This document shows, in pieces, positions 49,286 to 61,513 of a stretch of 64,000 bases of DNA. The notes beneath the pieces are model-generated. The model was not told where the DNA came from. It worked only from the letters and a program-made list of their open reading frames with translations, and did not search any database. Source of the DNA: Sorex araneus (taxonomy: Eukaryota > Chordata > Mammalia > Eulipotyphla > Soricidae); contig NC_073303.1 of assembly GCF_027595985.1 (NCBI RefSeq), positions 100,722,328-100,786,327 on the forward strand, in the 5' to 3' direction. The first letter of the stretch is position 1. Every line of letters starts with the position of its first letter. The position numbers were made by a program, and so were the translations under genes.

Positions 49286-50289
49286 ACTATTTTTTTTAAA
49301 TATTACTTTCAGGACACATGCTGCCTACTAATCTTACGAGTTTGGTCTCTGGGGAAAAATGGGATTAGGGTGAGGTAAGTATAAAGCACTGAGCATCCCA
49401 TTTAAAGAGGCACTCTCACCCCCAAGCTTTCTCTCGGTGGACACGCTGAGTTATTGAAAACATCAAACATTCCATCTACCCTCATTGCACAAGCTAGTTA
49501 TTCTTGGCATCTGGTCTTCTAAATTTCAGTCTTAGTTTCTTCATTCACATATTTCTAATAGCTGGTATTGCATTATCGGCAGTTTGGCATGTCTGAGGTA
49601 ACTCTGCTCTAGGTTGCTGAGTGCCTCTGACCTGCCAAGGACATCTTAGCACCTGTGGATGCAGGTGGGGGTGACAGACATCTTGGCCATTCTGGAACTC
49701 TGTAGGAATGAGGCTAGAATGAGGCATTTAAAAAATATTATCCACAAGACTGAAATGGCCTTAATACAGGGCTAAGACGGTTAACTACTGTGAGAATGGT
49801 CATGTCATGTCCAAATGAGACAGACTTGGAATCACTTCTAGTTGGGAAGAGAGATGGGCCATTCGACACTCTCCTATTGTTGTTAGTGCTGCTGTTACCT
49901 CACCTACACCCTCTTCTTGAACACAGTTGCTGGGAAGACTGGTGCCATAGGCCAATAGCTTCACTGTTCGCTGGATACTGGCCCACTGATAGTGATAGCC
50001 CTTACTCACTTAGAATGAGGGGGGGGAGTGCACAAAATATTTTTTTTAGGGTAATTCCCAAGGCATAGCCCATTCTGCTTGTCAGTCTGTCTCTGTCCCT
50101 GGTCTGTGCCTGTGGGGTACAACTACACTTGGTGGGATGGCTTTGCCTTACTCAGTAGGAAGACAATGGTGGCTAAGGGAAAGAGAAAGAATAAAAGGTG
50201 GATGTTTGCTTGAGGGAATATCCCCTCTTGTCCCTGCGAAGCTCTGGATCCTGGAAACCTTTTCTATTTCTAAAGTAAACACTGTGACT
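49286..50289. other. Flank, no gene seen
   Basis: About 1 kb of unique DNA. No confident repeat or coding signal. Confidence 0.5.
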
Positions 50290-50469
50290 TAGAATACTGT
50301 TCATAGCAATGTTCAGGAGGACACAGTTGCTAATCCACATGCCCTACCAGAGTCTTAGCATCCCTCTCTCGTGGCCTACAGGGCCTCTCACACCTGCTGT
50401 TCCCCCACACTCTCCGTGTAGAGAAATCAGTTCTACAGGCCAACTCTTAGGGTTGTCATTGGCTACCAT

Positions 50470-50815
50470 TTGTTCCCTTACTTTGTTTCTGTACACTTCA
50501 TATAAGAGATCACTCAATATCTGTCCTTCTCCCTTTGATTCACTTTGCTTAGCGTAATACTCTCCAGTTCCATCATGTTGTAGTGAACTACAGCAATTCA
50601 TCTTTTTATTTTTTATAATATCTGTATAGTATTCCATTTTGTGTATATACCATAGTTTCTTTGGTCACTGATGTATTCTTGGTAGTTGGGTTATTTCCAG
50701 ACCTTGTTTTTTCATGAACAGCACGGCAATAAACAGAGAAGTAAGAAGATCTTTTCAAGTTAATGGATTTGAGCTTTTGGGTAAATGCCAAAGAGTGAAA
50801 ATGCTGAGTCCTATA
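50470..50815 (-). mobile_element. Ancient L1 3' region
   Basis: Reverse strand: ATCTGTATAGTATTCCATTT, CCATAGTTTCTTTGGTCAC and ACAGCACGGCAATAAACAG in the order of the L1 ORF2 end. Diverged. An old SINE relic may occupy 50830-51092. Confidence 0.75.
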
Positions 50816-51104
50816 AAAGTTTGTTTTATTACATTTTGTTTTTCTTGTTGGGGCCTCCAAACAGTGTTTAGGAGTCCTGCAGTCTCCTTCCAGGGGTTCT
50901 TGGCCAGTTAGTGAAGCAGTTCACTCTAAAGAACTGAGAAAGCAATGTTCCTGGGAGGTTGTCTGAGCCACTCTAGTGACACACAAGGGCTTCTAGGACA
51001 CTCACATGTGGCAGTTCTCAAGGATTGTATGGTACAGGGATCTATAAGGTTCAAGGCATGTACCTTAATTCCTGTACTATCTCTCTGGCCCTTCAAATCT
51101 TAAT

Positions 51105-51433
51105 TATTTATTTTTTTATTAGTGAATCACCATGAGGTACAGTTACAGACTTAAAAACTGTAGTGCTTGCATTTCAGTCATACAATGATCGAGTACCCAT
51201 CCCTGCACCAGAGCCCATTTCCCACCATCAGTGGTCCCAGCATTGGGACCTAACCCCTACCCGTCCCCACCAACCCGCCCCACCTCTGTGGTGGGGCATT
51301 CCCTTTTGTTCCCTCTCTCCTTTTGGGTGTTGTGGTTTACAATATAGGTATTGAGCGGCCATCATGTTCGGTCTATGGTCTACTTTTGGCATGCATCTTT
51401 CAACCCGAATGGGTCCTCCCAACATCCTTTATC
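51105..51433 (-). mobile_element. L1 3'UTR, 5'-truncated
   Basis: Reverse strand, second lineage. Duplicated flank TCAAATCTTAATT / TCAAGTCTTAATT (51093 and 51434). Confidence 0.9.
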
Positions 51434-51515
51434 AAGTCTTAATTTTTTGAGCAGTCTGTGTACTGATGATGAAAGAGGCAGAACCAGAATATATTCGCAC
51501 AAATATTGGCTGAGG

Positions 51516-51520
<5 letters not shown>

Positions 51521-51564
<44 letters not shown>
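51521..51564. repeat. (CA)n microsatellite
   Basis: About 21 CA units. Confidence 0.95.
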
Positions 51565-51567
<3 letters not shown>

Positions 51568-51689
51568 CTTGCCATCCTTGGTTGTTTCTATTGTCTCTAC
51601 CTTGATACCTCCTTGTATTTAGGTTTGCATTTCCCAATAAGCAAATAAGACACTTCTGCCTGGTGAGAGAAATGATAATTAGATGAGAA

Positions 51690-51927
51690 AAAAACCCCTC
51701 ATGGAACGGGAGAAAAGAGTTGCTCGCCACGCCACATATCTGACAAGGGCTCATATCCAAGATTTATAAAGCACTCGGAAAACTTAACAACACCCCCGCC
51801 TCCAAATAAACAACCCCCCACAAGCCCCCCCCTCCCCCGAAACAAACAACCTCATCAAAAGATGGGGAGAGGAAGATGAGCGACACTTCCTCAAAGCGGA
51901 CATGCAAAGGTTGACAGACATGAAAAT
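51690..51927 (+). mobile_element. Internal L1 ORF2 fragment
   Basis: TGACAAGGGCTCATATCCAA and CATCAAAAGATGGGGAGAGG follow the L1 ORF2 region well upstream of its 3' end. No 3' end nearby. A C-rich expansion lies at 51807-51838. Confidence 0.75.
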
Positions 51928-52129
51928 AGGGTCTTTGCTTGCAGGCCTGCTGCATTCCTGTTGGCCCCTTCTTTTAGGAATAGCAGACACGCCCCTGTTA
52001 CTCTTGGCTTGTAACAGATATGGAACTCAAGCCGGCCCTCATGAGGTGGGGGATGTTGGCTGTGGCAGGACTTTCCAGGCGTCTGTGAGTCCAGTGCCCT
52101 TGTGCAGGGGAGGCTTGAGGACTAATTAG

Positions 52130-52720
52130 AGTGAATAAGTGAGCAGATTTTGGCTTTGTGGCCAAAAGGTTTCTCGACAGCCTCTGCTAAAGTGGTTCTG
52201 CCTGGCGCTCTCTCTGCAAACTGGGTCAACGGGTCAATCGGGCCTTTTATATGCCAGCCAGGCTGCCTGTATTTATGTTTTGGGTCAGATCTGGGGCAGA
52301 AAAAGATTCGGGCAAAAGAAATCCATTTAAAACCTTTCTGGGCTGATGCCGGCTGCACTAAGGAACTGCTCATTATTTATAGATCATGCAATTGTGTTTT
52401 GTACAGTAACCTTATTTGGGCATAAAAATAAGCAAAGGATAAGGGAGGAAAACAACAGTGCATTGATTCTCCCCTCCCCCCTTGAAATGAAAGGTAGCTG
52501 AAGCAATTTTAGATTTGAGTACTTCCAGCTGGCGTATCACCCAGACAGTAAGATGCAGAGTAGATTTCATCCACTAATCCACACTAATAGCCACATTACA
52601 AAAACACTGCTTATTAAATTTATCTTTTTGAATTTTTGAAATATTTCATGGCAGCTTTGCAGTGTAAGTGCTGAATAATGACAGTGTGTACCTGTGATTA
52701 GATACTTCTTATTGTACCTG
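52130..52720. other. Repeat-free block, possible MYC distal element
   Basis: About 0.6 kb without repeats, 46 kb upstream of P2. Dense in motifs typical of conserved noncoding DNA: CATTATTTATAGATCATGCA, TTTGGGCATAAAAATAAGCA, TAATGACAGTGTG. Frames are short. Function is inference. Confidence 0.35.
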
Positions 52721-52788
52721 GCACGGGGATAAGGAGCAAGCTTCAGCTAAGTTAGTTCTTTCACTCAAAAGCTGTGAAAAGGCACCTA

Positions 52789-52960
52789 TTTTGTTTTCTT
52801 TTTGGGTCACACCAGCAATGCTCAGGGGTTACTCCTGACTCTGAACTCAGGAATTATTCCTGGCGGTGTTTGGGGGGGCCATATGGGTTGCCAGGGATCG
52901 AACCCGGGTCGGCTGTGTGCAAGGCAAATGCCCTACCTGTTGTACTATCACTCTGGTCCC
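52789..52960 (-). mobile_element. tRNA-derived SINE, short type
   Basis: Reverse strand with small deletions (CACACCAGCAATGC). AAGGCACCTATTTT / AAGGCACCTGTTTT on the two sides. Confidence 0.9.
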
Positions 52961-53679
52961 AAGGCACCTGTTTTAAATTCTACTTTACAGATGAGAAAAT
53001 GGAGGCAGAAAGAAGCAACAAATTCCTGAAGCTCCTTTAACTAGTGATTTGGGAAATTGGAGACTGACCCCAAATGCAAGTTCATGCCTTTGGTTAGTTG
53101 TCACACTGTAGGGAATGATGGGACCTCTGTAACTATATGCTGGAAGCACTTATTTATTCTGGCAGGAAAGGGGAGGAAAGCTAAAGAAGGTAATCCTTGG
53201 GGCAGGGTGCCTAAAGTGGGCTCTCTCTAGGCTGGGCAGTGGGCAGGTTCTTATTTGTGCCCTAAAATAATGCTCATGGGTTGAGCCATCTTTTGGTATC
53301 TCTAGAGACTTCCTTATAAATTAAAAGAGAACTTTGAGCTTTCTTAATTTATTGGCAATAACATGGCAGTTTCCAGCATCTAGAACAGGGTATAGCAATC
53401 AATGAGATCCTTCATTCATCCAATAAATGTCCATGGTTGGTTTTTTCATTTGTTTATATCTATGATGTGCTTTGAGCACTTTCCATGTTCTAAGTGTTAG
53501 ACTGTTATTAGGAAACAAGGCAAGATTTTTTTCCCAGTAGCTTGAGTTCTAGAATGAGGAGACAGATCATAAACTATAAATGATATGACATATAAAAATG
53601 ATGTAATGACAAGTATTATATGAAAGATAACAGAGAGAGTTTTGGGTAAGGGCAACTTAAAATAGATTTTTTAAAGATT
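52961..53679. other. Flank, no gene seen
   Basis: Unique DNA; a short MIR-like piece near 52980 (TTACAGATGAGAAAATGGAG). Confidence 0.45.
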
Positions 53680-53862
53680 TTTGAGCAGGGACTGAAGAGA
53701 TTGTATAGCAAGACATTTGCCTTCCACACAGCTGAGTTGGGTTTGATTCCTGGCACCCCATATGATTCTCTGAGCCTGCCAAAAGTGATTCCTGAATGTA
53801 GAGCCAGGGGTGAGCCCTGAGCACCACCAAGTGTGACACCAAAACAAAGAAACAAAAAAGAT
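53680..53862 (+). mobile_element. Old tRNA-derived SINE
   Basis: GGGACTGAAGAGATTGTATA head, GGTTTGATTCCTGGCACCCC, tail with CAAAACAAAG. Confidence 0.75.
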
Positions 53863-53964
53863 GTTTGAGCAATAATTGAAATAGTTTATTGGGTGAATTT
53901 GGGGGATACCTGGGGAAAAGCATTCCAGAAAGAAGGAAATATGGGTCAAAAGATCTACAAGAGG

Positions 53965-54138
53965 GGGGCTGGAGTGATAGCACAGTGGGTAGGGCATTTG
54001 CCTTCTACGAGGCCAACCTGGGTTTGATTCCCAGTATCCCATATGGTCCCCTGAGCACCCCGAGGGGTAATTCCTGAGTGCAGAGCCAGGAGTGCCTCCT
54101 GTGCATCACCGGGTGTGAACCAAAAAGCAAAAAAAAAA
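53965..54138 (+). mobile_element. tRNA-derived SINE, short type
   Basis: GGGGGGCTGGAGTGATAGCA head. AGATCTACAAGAGG / AGATTTACAAGAGG on the two sides. Confidence 0.93.
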
Positions 54139-54514
54139 GATTTACAAGAGGAGTTATGGAAGAACAGAGTACACAAGGGGAAAAAATTTTAAAGAAAGTC
54201 AGAAGGGTGATGGATGAGAGCAGACTGTGTATTCCATTATAGGAATTTTGCCTTTCACTCTAGTAAGATAGGTACAAACAATAAGGTTTGAAAAAGAGGA
54301 GTGACATCATATACTTTAATTGGGCACTTGCTAGCATTGGGAAAATCAGGATTAAAGAGTCAATTCCTTAATGAATCAGAGTTTTACTGGAAGAGATACA
54401 AGAGGCAAAAAAGCCATGACAGAGGGAGGAGGCCCCTGAAGTCCAGCGTGGCTGCCAGTGGCCATGGCCCCACCAAGGCCCCTCTGGATCCTAGCGTCTT
54501 CATATTTAATGTTG

Positions 54515-54957
54515 AATGTCATGAGACTCCTCGCCCATGGAGAGGGTGGACCTGAATAGTAAAATGGTTATTGCAGAAGTGATGTGTGCAACATACAGGG
54601 TTGGGTCCTCCTGTCTTTGTCCTTAGATCACTCTCTCTAGGAGCCAGCCAGCCACCCTGTGGTGAGGACTGTCAGGCATTCCTGAAAGAAAGTCCCTGCG
54701 AGGAGGAACCGATACCACCAGTTCCCACCATCCGCTTGCTCACTCTATGGCTGCGCCTTCTGGGTAGCACATCCTGTTTTCCCCGTCGTACAATCTGATG
54801 GCTGTAATTCCGTGGGCACCTGAGCTAAAACTATTGCTGGCCCATTGATCCCAAATCTCTTCCTCACAGAAATAAATGTTTATTCCATTTATTTATTTAT
54901 TTCCAGTAACCTTATTTTTGAGGTCCTTTGTCATGCAGCAGTAGATAAGAGAAACAC
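54515..54957 (+). mobile_element. Probable old LTR relic (MaLR-like)
   Basis: GCAGAAGTGATGTGTGC near the start, GAAATAAATG as a possible poly(A) signal, and TTGTCATGCAGCAGTAGATA at the end recall mammalian MaLR-type solo LTRs from memory. No retroviral gene is present. Family assignment is uncertain. Confidence 0.45.
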
Positions 54958-55425
54958 TCAGGAACCCCCGAGGATGGCAAACAAATGGAGCTGGTAATAA
55001 GGGAATACTTTCCAGAGGAGGCAATGACTGTGAAAGAGAACTGAGTGGGAATCAGTGTAGCAGACAAACAATAGCAGAGTGGTAAGAACTTTCCAGGTGG
55101 CTGGAAGGATGTATGCTAAGACCTGCTTAGTTAGGGATAGAAAATTTAAACCCCAACCGAAACCAGGAAAGTAAGGTAAGTGAGTGAGGGGGATGGTTTA
55201 CTATGGCATGCTGTGTCGTGGGGGCAACGAGAAATGGGAAACCCAACCCCCAGATTTAGCTGATTTCTGCCATGCCCGAATATAGACCTCAGCTTTATCA
55301 AGTGTTTCGGTGAAAGGAATTAAGTACTGTTTTTTAAAATATAAATTTCAGTTTGACATCTCACATATCAACTGCCCTCCAACAACCCCTGCACCCCCAA
55401 TCTCCCAGCCCCCTCCCCTCCCACC

Positions 55426-55490
55426 AAATACACACACACACACACACACAGCACACACACATACACACACACCACATACACACATCATTT
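55426..55490. repeat. (CA)n microsatellite
   Basis: Interrupted CA repeat next to a C-rich segment (55376-55425). Confidence 0.9.
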
Positions 55491-55924
55491 GCAGGTTTTG
55501 GTCAGGAATTACTCAGGAATTTCAGGAAAACTTCACTTTCCTTGTGTACAGATCACAAACCTTTGTCCCCTGTCTCCTGGTTAGCCCGAGTCCCATGGAA
55601 AGGTGCAATGATTAACTGTCTCCATGGTCTACCAAGTGGGGGTGAATCTCACCCAAGCTCCAGTGAGCTGCAGTGAGAGAACTCAGTATTAATCTCTGTG
55701 TGGAATTCTGTAGTGTCTTGGTCAGGCCATGTAGCCTCGCGGGTGAAGGCATTATCAAAATCACAGAATCACCTTGAACAGTTGAACTCTCCTGCGTTTC
55801 TGCCGTAATGACTAACGTGCCTGTAGGGAGATCCCAGGGCTCGCTAATTAGTGGGACTTTTTGAGAACCTGAAATGAAGCCTCAGGGATGTCTGCCTCTT
55901 AGAGAGAGAAGCCAGTAACCTTAA
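55491..55924. other. Repeat-free stretch
   Basis: No gene or mobile element seen. GCTAATTAGTGGGACTTTTT near 55846 is in the style of conserved noncoding DNA. Confidence 0.35.
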
Positions 55925-56100
55925 CCTTTAGTCTCTGTCAGGCATGAAGCTAACGAAAGTCACTAATTTAACCCTGACGACAGCCGTAGACTATAGTTGC
56001 TCTCATTGTCTCCATTTTACAGAGGGGAAATTGAGTCTCAGCAAGTTCACTGACACCCCCAAGTTCTTATAGTCAGTGCTAGGCCACACAGGGATGTTTC
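55925..56100 (+). repeat. MIR relic
   Basis: CATTGTCTCCATTTTACAGA followed by GGGGAAATTGAGTC gives the MIR core and its 3' side. Confidence 0.6.
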
Positions 56101-56499
56101 TGGGGCCTGCTCAAAGTTCGGGTCCTTATGTGCTATCCTATGCTTCCACCCTCCTCACCCCTCCATCCCCAAAGAGAAAGCTGTGGGGATTCTGAGACTC
56201 TTTTTTTTTTTTTTGACAGGAACTTAGTGGGGATCATCTGGTTGGAAAGGAGAGAACAGGGACCTTAGGAAGCCAGGTTTGCTGAGGACACAATGTTTAT
56301 TCTTAGAATAAATGTGTTCACTTTCCTTTGCCCTAAACCTGGTCTCCCTCTTGGTGATACCCTCGACAGGGATCTAGTTCTGAAAGGAATGTCGAAGAAC
56401 CCAGATATGATATTCAGTTGCTTGCTTTAAACGAAGCTTGTGAGTAATGATCAGGTGAGTCAGAACCCTTTCCCTGTTAGACCACATACCTCGGTCTGT

Positions 56500-56680
56500 G
56501 GTGGGAGGTGGCACTGGGCCTCCTTCTGTCATTAGCTTGCTGTGTGACCTTAGGTGCATTACATAAGCTGCCTGAGTTCAGCCTCCTCTTTGGCTCCATG
56601 GCCCAAGAATATCCCACAGTGTTTCCGGTGTTACACATAGAGCCTGGGACACAGCATCAGCAAGGTCCCATAGAATGAAT
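56500..56680 (+). repeat. MIR/L2-like relic
   Basis: CTTGCTGTGTGACCTTAGGT is MIR-like; GAATGAATGAATGAG near 56675 is typical of a CAATAAATGAATG-type end. Confidence 0.5.
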
Positions 56681-56919
56681 GAATGAGCAAACGAGTGACT
56701 GAGTGAGTGACCACTTAGGGAAGGAAAGTGCTCCTGGATGGATTCATAGTGGAGAGAAAAGGCAGGAGGGAACTGCAGGGAGGAGATGGCTTAAGTGGCA
56801 AGAATGTCAAGATGGAGAATGCAAGATGGCTTTCTGTGGAGGCGCGAGGGCTGCAGGGAATTTCTCATCTTGATTGCGTTTCCTCAGAGACCCAGCTCAC
56901 TGGGTGCTGACACGAATAG

Positions 56920-57080
56920 TTCCTTGAGGAGGCCCTTTCATCTTCCATCTCAAAGTGCTTTGCAACTGTTAATTAAATCTCCCAACTTCTAGTGAGGTAA
57001 GTATTATTTATCCACCTTTTGTAGGTGAGGAAATGCCAACACAAAGAGTAGGGATTTGCCGCGGGGCAATGGCTAGCCCG
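56920..57080 (+). repeat. MIR relic
   Basis: GTAAGTATTATTTATCCACC then TTTGTAGGTGAGGAAATG matches the MIR core. Confidence 0.55.
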
Positions 57081-57534
57081 TGCCCTTCTCAGCCAGGTTC
57101 CAGATGCTTCCACAAGCACAGCCCAAACACAGTTTTCAGAAAAACCAGAAAAACAAAATGACACTTCTTTGTTTTTCAACCTCCTTTCTACAAGAAACAG
57201 AAAGTAGGGCAAGAAAAGTGAAATTCGTCATCAAATACTATTTTTTCATCAGGTTTAGGACCCTCCAGTGCATTCTCAAATGTACTCCTCCTTTCATGGT
57301 TTTCTGGGTTTTGTAGACTTGGAAACAATGTGTTGGAAACCTAGTTCAGTGGAGGGTTTCCCTGTTGTAATTTTGACTTTAATAGAAGCTGTGTTCTCTA
57401 CTTCACATCTATAAAATAGGAACTTTTCCTCCATTGATAATGAGTCAATATACATATAATACCACTAACTTCCAGGCCGGACCCATTGGAAAAAAGCAAT
57501 TGCTAAGAGATATTCAGGAAGAGGAATTTATTTA

Positions 57535-57965
57535 CTTCTCCATTTATTTATTATTATTTTTGGGGAAAATATTTGACAGTACTCAGGACTTACTTCTGGT
57601 CTTGTACTCAGGGATCACTCCTTGGCAGGGCTCAGGAAGCCATATGGGGTGCTGGGGACAGAACCTAGGCCATGCATGTGTAAGATAAGGGCCTACCCTG
57701 CTCTGTACCATCTCTCTAGTCCCTAATTTTATTTATTTATTTTTAAAAAATGTGTGGGTGGGTCCAAGAAACGTTTAGTTTTAGGGCCACACATAGTAAT
57801 CATCAATCAGTTGTATTAGTCAACTCAATGCTTGGACCTGATGATGTTGCTCAGATCCAGTGTATGAGGCACCAGGACAATATCTAATGGTACCCAGGGT
57901 CTCATGTGTGCCAGGGCTTAAACTCAGAACTTAATACTTGCAAACATGTGTTTTAGCCCTCCGAG
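57535..57965 (-). mobile_element. Two old reversed SINE relics
   Basis: 57545-57722 (GGGATCACTCCTTGGCAGGG to CTCTCTAGTCCC) and 57770-57965 (GGGCCACACATAGTAATCAT to TTTTAGCCC). Both far diverged. Confidence 0.55.
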
Positions 57966-58231
57966 CATCTCAATCTAACATGATTTTAGTGTTGTAAAAC
58001 AAATACCCATTCTCATCTTCCAAGTGACTCCTGGATGCTTCCACAATGGGTAATGGGTGTCACTGCCTTCATCACTTCGATTCTTTTATCTGACCCCCAT
58101 GAATTATTCTTCAGGTTCCATCTATACTGGGTTGGTATAATAGAACAATGAATAGGTAAGCATGAACTCTACTCTGTTTTCCACTCTGACTTATGGTCTA
58201 GATTAGGAACGTTAAAAAAAATTCAAAAATG

Positions 58232-58420
58232 GATTTTGGAGCAGGAGAGACAGTAATTCAGGCAGGGCACTTGCCTTGCCTTGCCTGTGACCAACCTGGG
58301 GTTATAACCCTAGGATTCCATATGGTCCCCTGAGCACTGTCAGGAGTGAGCACAGAGCCAGGAGTAAGCCCTGAGCATCTCTGGGTGTTGTCCTAACACC
58401 AAAACCAAAATCAAAATATA
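58232..58420 (+). mobile_element. Old tRNA-derived SINE
   Basis: GGAGCAGGAGAGACAGTAAT head with a CTTGCCTTGCC duplication, CATATGGTCCCCTGAGCACT core. Confidence 0.75.
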
Positions 58421-59242
58421 AGGTTTCTGCTGAGAGATGAGCATTATAAGTGCTCCCATCTTTGTCTTAGAGACGGCTTCCTAAGGTCAGTCAGGGCCGA
58501 GAGGGCTCCTGAGGGTGTGTGAGGGAGTCAGGCTCCAGCTGGGTTCTGAAGAGTTGAGAATCTCTGACGGTGGTGAAGGAGAAAGGAGAGTGGGAACCTC
58601 AGAGCAGTAGGAGCCAAACGGATCCAAGGAGAACCTGCAAACCCGCTCATACCACATCCCCCAGGAGGATCTTGCTGGGAAAGGGCGTGAGGCGCAGCCA
58701 GGAAATTTCGCCCTGAGGAGCGGGATTAGGGTGGTGCTCCACACTCTTACTGCAGTTCAATTTGATAAAGCACAGAGCACAGCTGGAATGAGTCAGATGC
58801 CCTGGGGAAGTTGAGGCAGGCTTACCTAGCCCTGGAGGTAGGGTTTCTTTTTACTCACTTGCCAACAACTCCTGAACATCTGCAGGGTGCCAAAAAGGGA
58901 GCAGAAAAGGGCCCCATTCACCTGAAGAAGGTCGAAGAGAGGGACACTGGGGAGAGGAGAGTTCAGATATTAGCTGTGCGGGGTGAGGTGGGTAGCAGAG
59001 GTGTGTTTGTATGTGGAAGGGCATCAGGTAGGTGGCCTGTTGGATTATACAGTCACCCTGGGGACATGGGTTTGGAGCTGTGTTCACAAATATTGACAAT
59101 ACCAGGTTCATGGTATATGTGAAAGTAATGCCAGCAAGTTCCCCTGGCATTGGTTTAGCATTTCATAGTTTTGAAGCCCAACTACGGAGTCTGTGGATAA
59201 TTGCAAGGGTTCAGCAAATAAGTGACCAAGTTACTTCTTATT
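58421..59242. other. Flank, no gene seen
   Basis: Unique, moderately G/C-rich DNA. No open frame with family resemblance. Confidence 0.5.
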
Positions 59243-59402
59243 TAACTTCTTTGGTTTTGGGGTCATATCTGGCAAAGCTCAGGGGTGACGCCGGGCTCTG
59301 TGGTCAGGGCTTGCCCCTAGAGGCGCTCAGGGAACTCTGAGGGCTGAGGGATCCAACCTGGATCCTCTTGCATACAAAGTGTGTGCATTACTCTCTGGCC
59401 GC
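59243..59402 (-). mobile_element. Old reversed SINE
   Basis: GGGGTCATATCTGGCAAAGC to CTCTCTGGCC, with a degraded B box. Confidence 0.65.
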
Positions 59403-59430
59403 CAAATGGCTATTTTAACCCCTATTTTAT

Positions 59431-59602
59431 TATTATTATTTTTTTGGGTCACACCTGGCGATGCACAGGGGTTACTCCTGGCTCTGCACTCAGGAATCAC
59501 CCCTGGCAGTGCTCAGGGGACCATATGGGATGCTGGTAATCGAACCCGGGTTGGCCACATGCAAGGCAAATGCCCTACCCACTGTGCTATTGCTGCAGCC
59601 CC
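59431..59602 (-). mobile_element. tRNA-derived SINE, first of a pair
   Basis: Reverse strand, close to consensus. Bounded by TTAACCCCTATTTT at 59415-59428 and 59603-59616. Confidence 0.95.
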
Positions 59603-59616
59603 TTAACCCCTATTTT

Positions 59617-59806
59617 GTTTTATTTTATTTTATTTTATTTGGCTTTTTGGGTCACACCCGGCGATGCACAGGGGTCACTCCTGGCTCATGCACTCAGGAA
59701 TCACTCCTGGCGGTGCTCAGGGGACCATATGGGATGCTGGGATTCGAACCCGGGTCGGCCGCGTGCAAGGCAAACGCCCTACCCGCTGTGCTATGGCTCC
59801 AGCCCC
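59617..59806 (-). mobile_element. tRNA-derived SINE, second of a pair
   Basis: Reverse strand, CATG subfamily, with a TTTTA repeat end. Bounded by the same TTAACCCCTATTTT at 59603-59616 and 59807-59820. Confidence 0.95.
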
Positions 59807-59934
59807 TTAACCCCTATTTTAAAGATAACAAATGTGAACCTTAGTAAAGGTAAATTAATTACAATTAATTTTTCTGAAGCCACCATATTCCTACATCTGA
59901 TAATGTAGTAGATTTTGGATCCATGGCTTTGATT

Positions 59935-60033
59935 TTGGGTCTAGGTGCTGGGAAGAAAAGCCAGGGATGGAACTCAGGGCCTCCTTACTACGTAGCATGT
60001 GCTCTACCACTGAGCCACGTCCCCCCTGTCCCG
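59935..60033 (-). mobile_element. tRNA-Ala-like SINE, second family
   Basis: On the minus strand: GGGGGACGTGGCTCAGTGGT then AGAGCACATGC and GGCCCTGAGTTCCATCCCTG. Better preserved tRNA-like head than 17612. Confidence 0.7.
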
Positions 60034-61326
60034 GGCATGAGAACATTTTGAACTTGTTTCCTGCTAGCTGATTTGCCTCTGGAGTTTCTGGAAGTTCAAC
60101 AAGGCTTCTCTGAAGATCAGATTCTGGGGCACACCCCAGATGGGCACCAGGAGCCTCTCCTGGAGGCTGGCTCCCTCTCCAGTTCATCCATGGCAGGATG
60201 AACTGCAGTTTCCTCTCTCTGCAGGTACCATCTGACAGGAGACAGAGCTTGCATCTCCTTATGGAATGGGCTGGCCATATGATAGATGGTGTCATTTGGA
60301 ATCTTTCTGAGAGTGAGAGGGGGTGTGTGATTCATAAACACATTAAGGCAACAGGCATGCACCGGTACTGGCTCTGGCACATGGAGACAGCTGGTCACCC
60401 TACCTGTGAGTCATCCTTTTCACTAATTGGATTCAGAGTCTTCCTTCTGTCCTCACTTCATTTTGAATCATTGACCCGACGGACTCTTAGACAATCATTC
60501 ACTGGGTGGCCCTGTTGAGGTGACATGTGGTCAGGGATGAAGTCTCCCCGCTCCCTCTTAGGAGGTGTGCAATGAAAACTGACTAACTCCCCCGGAGAAG
60601 CAGACCCCAAGTCCCTGGGAGTTTCGTCTACCACCTTCACATCTGTTAATGAGTAATAGGAGAAAATGTTCCTGGAGGGCAGAGGCCATGTCCTCAGGCC
60701 TCCCACAACCCGTGGGACACGTGAGGATGTTGGGAAAGCTGTGTCCCCAAACACTGAGGGAGAACACTCTCTCTCAGCATAGCAGTACTCAGAGCATGAT
60801 CCCAGTGCGTCCTCGTGCCCCGGTGCCTTTCCTCTCTACTCCTTTTGTTTCCAATGTATGCAAACTGCATTTCTTGGTGACTCATTATGGGTGAGCATAG
60901 TTTTAATGCTTGTCCTACCAAAGGGGGGGAATTGTCCTCAGTACCTAGCAGCGTCCCCACCCACCACCGACCTGGAAGTTTACTCTCTATAGTTGCTCGC
61001 TGACTAATTGAGTTAGGGTCCAAGGCAAGGAACTGCCTTTGATGGGAATCCCAAGAGATGAGCTTCCTGAGTATCACAGTGTATAGCTCTCACCCTACTT
61101 GAGCAGCATACCTGAAAAAACAATCAGCAGAGCAGAAGAACAGAAGTACCACTCACTAGTAGGAGTCTTTGGAAAATTTGTTTCTGGGGGCCACTCCCAG
61201 ATTTGGTGCCGAGTCAGGAAGGAAGCGGATTACCACCCAAGCTTTGGGAAGCATGAGGTACCAGGTGTAGAACCTGGGCATCCAGCATGCAAAAACATAT
61301 GCTTGAGCCCTTTAAGATATTGGGCC
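60034..61326. other. Flank, no gene; source of a 43-bp patch
   Basis: Unique DNA. The segment 60824-60866 recurs exactly at 61589-61631 (see findings). A short SINE-like relic may lie near 61190-61290. Confidence 0.5.
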
Positions 61327-61327
61327 G

Positions 61328-61504
61328 ATGAGGCTGGAGTAATAGCACAGTGGGTAGGGCGTTTGCCTTGCACGCAGCAGACCTGGGTTCGATTCCCAGC
61401 ATCCCATATGGTCCCCTGAGCACCACCAGGGGCAATTTCTGAGTGCAGAGCCAGGATTGACCCCTGTGCATCTCTGGGTGTGACCCAAAAAGGAAAAAAA
61501 AAAA
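61328..61504 (+). mobile_element. tRNA-derived SINE, short type
   Basis: GAGGCTGGAGTAATAGCACA head, GGGTTCGATTCC. AAGATATTGGGCCG on both sides (61314-61327 and 61503-61516). Confidence 0.94.
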
Positions 61505-61513
61505 GATATTGGG

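Noticed and set aside
59403-59820. Tandem repeats as a CRISPR-like array
   Set aside because: The three identical 14-bp pieces are target duplications around two SINEs in a mammalian genome.
61420-61440. CTCF-like CCACCAGGGG within SINE copies
   Set aside because: Matches only the first ten positions of the 14-base core, and the remaining bases (TAAT or CAAT) do not fit. Not counted as a site.
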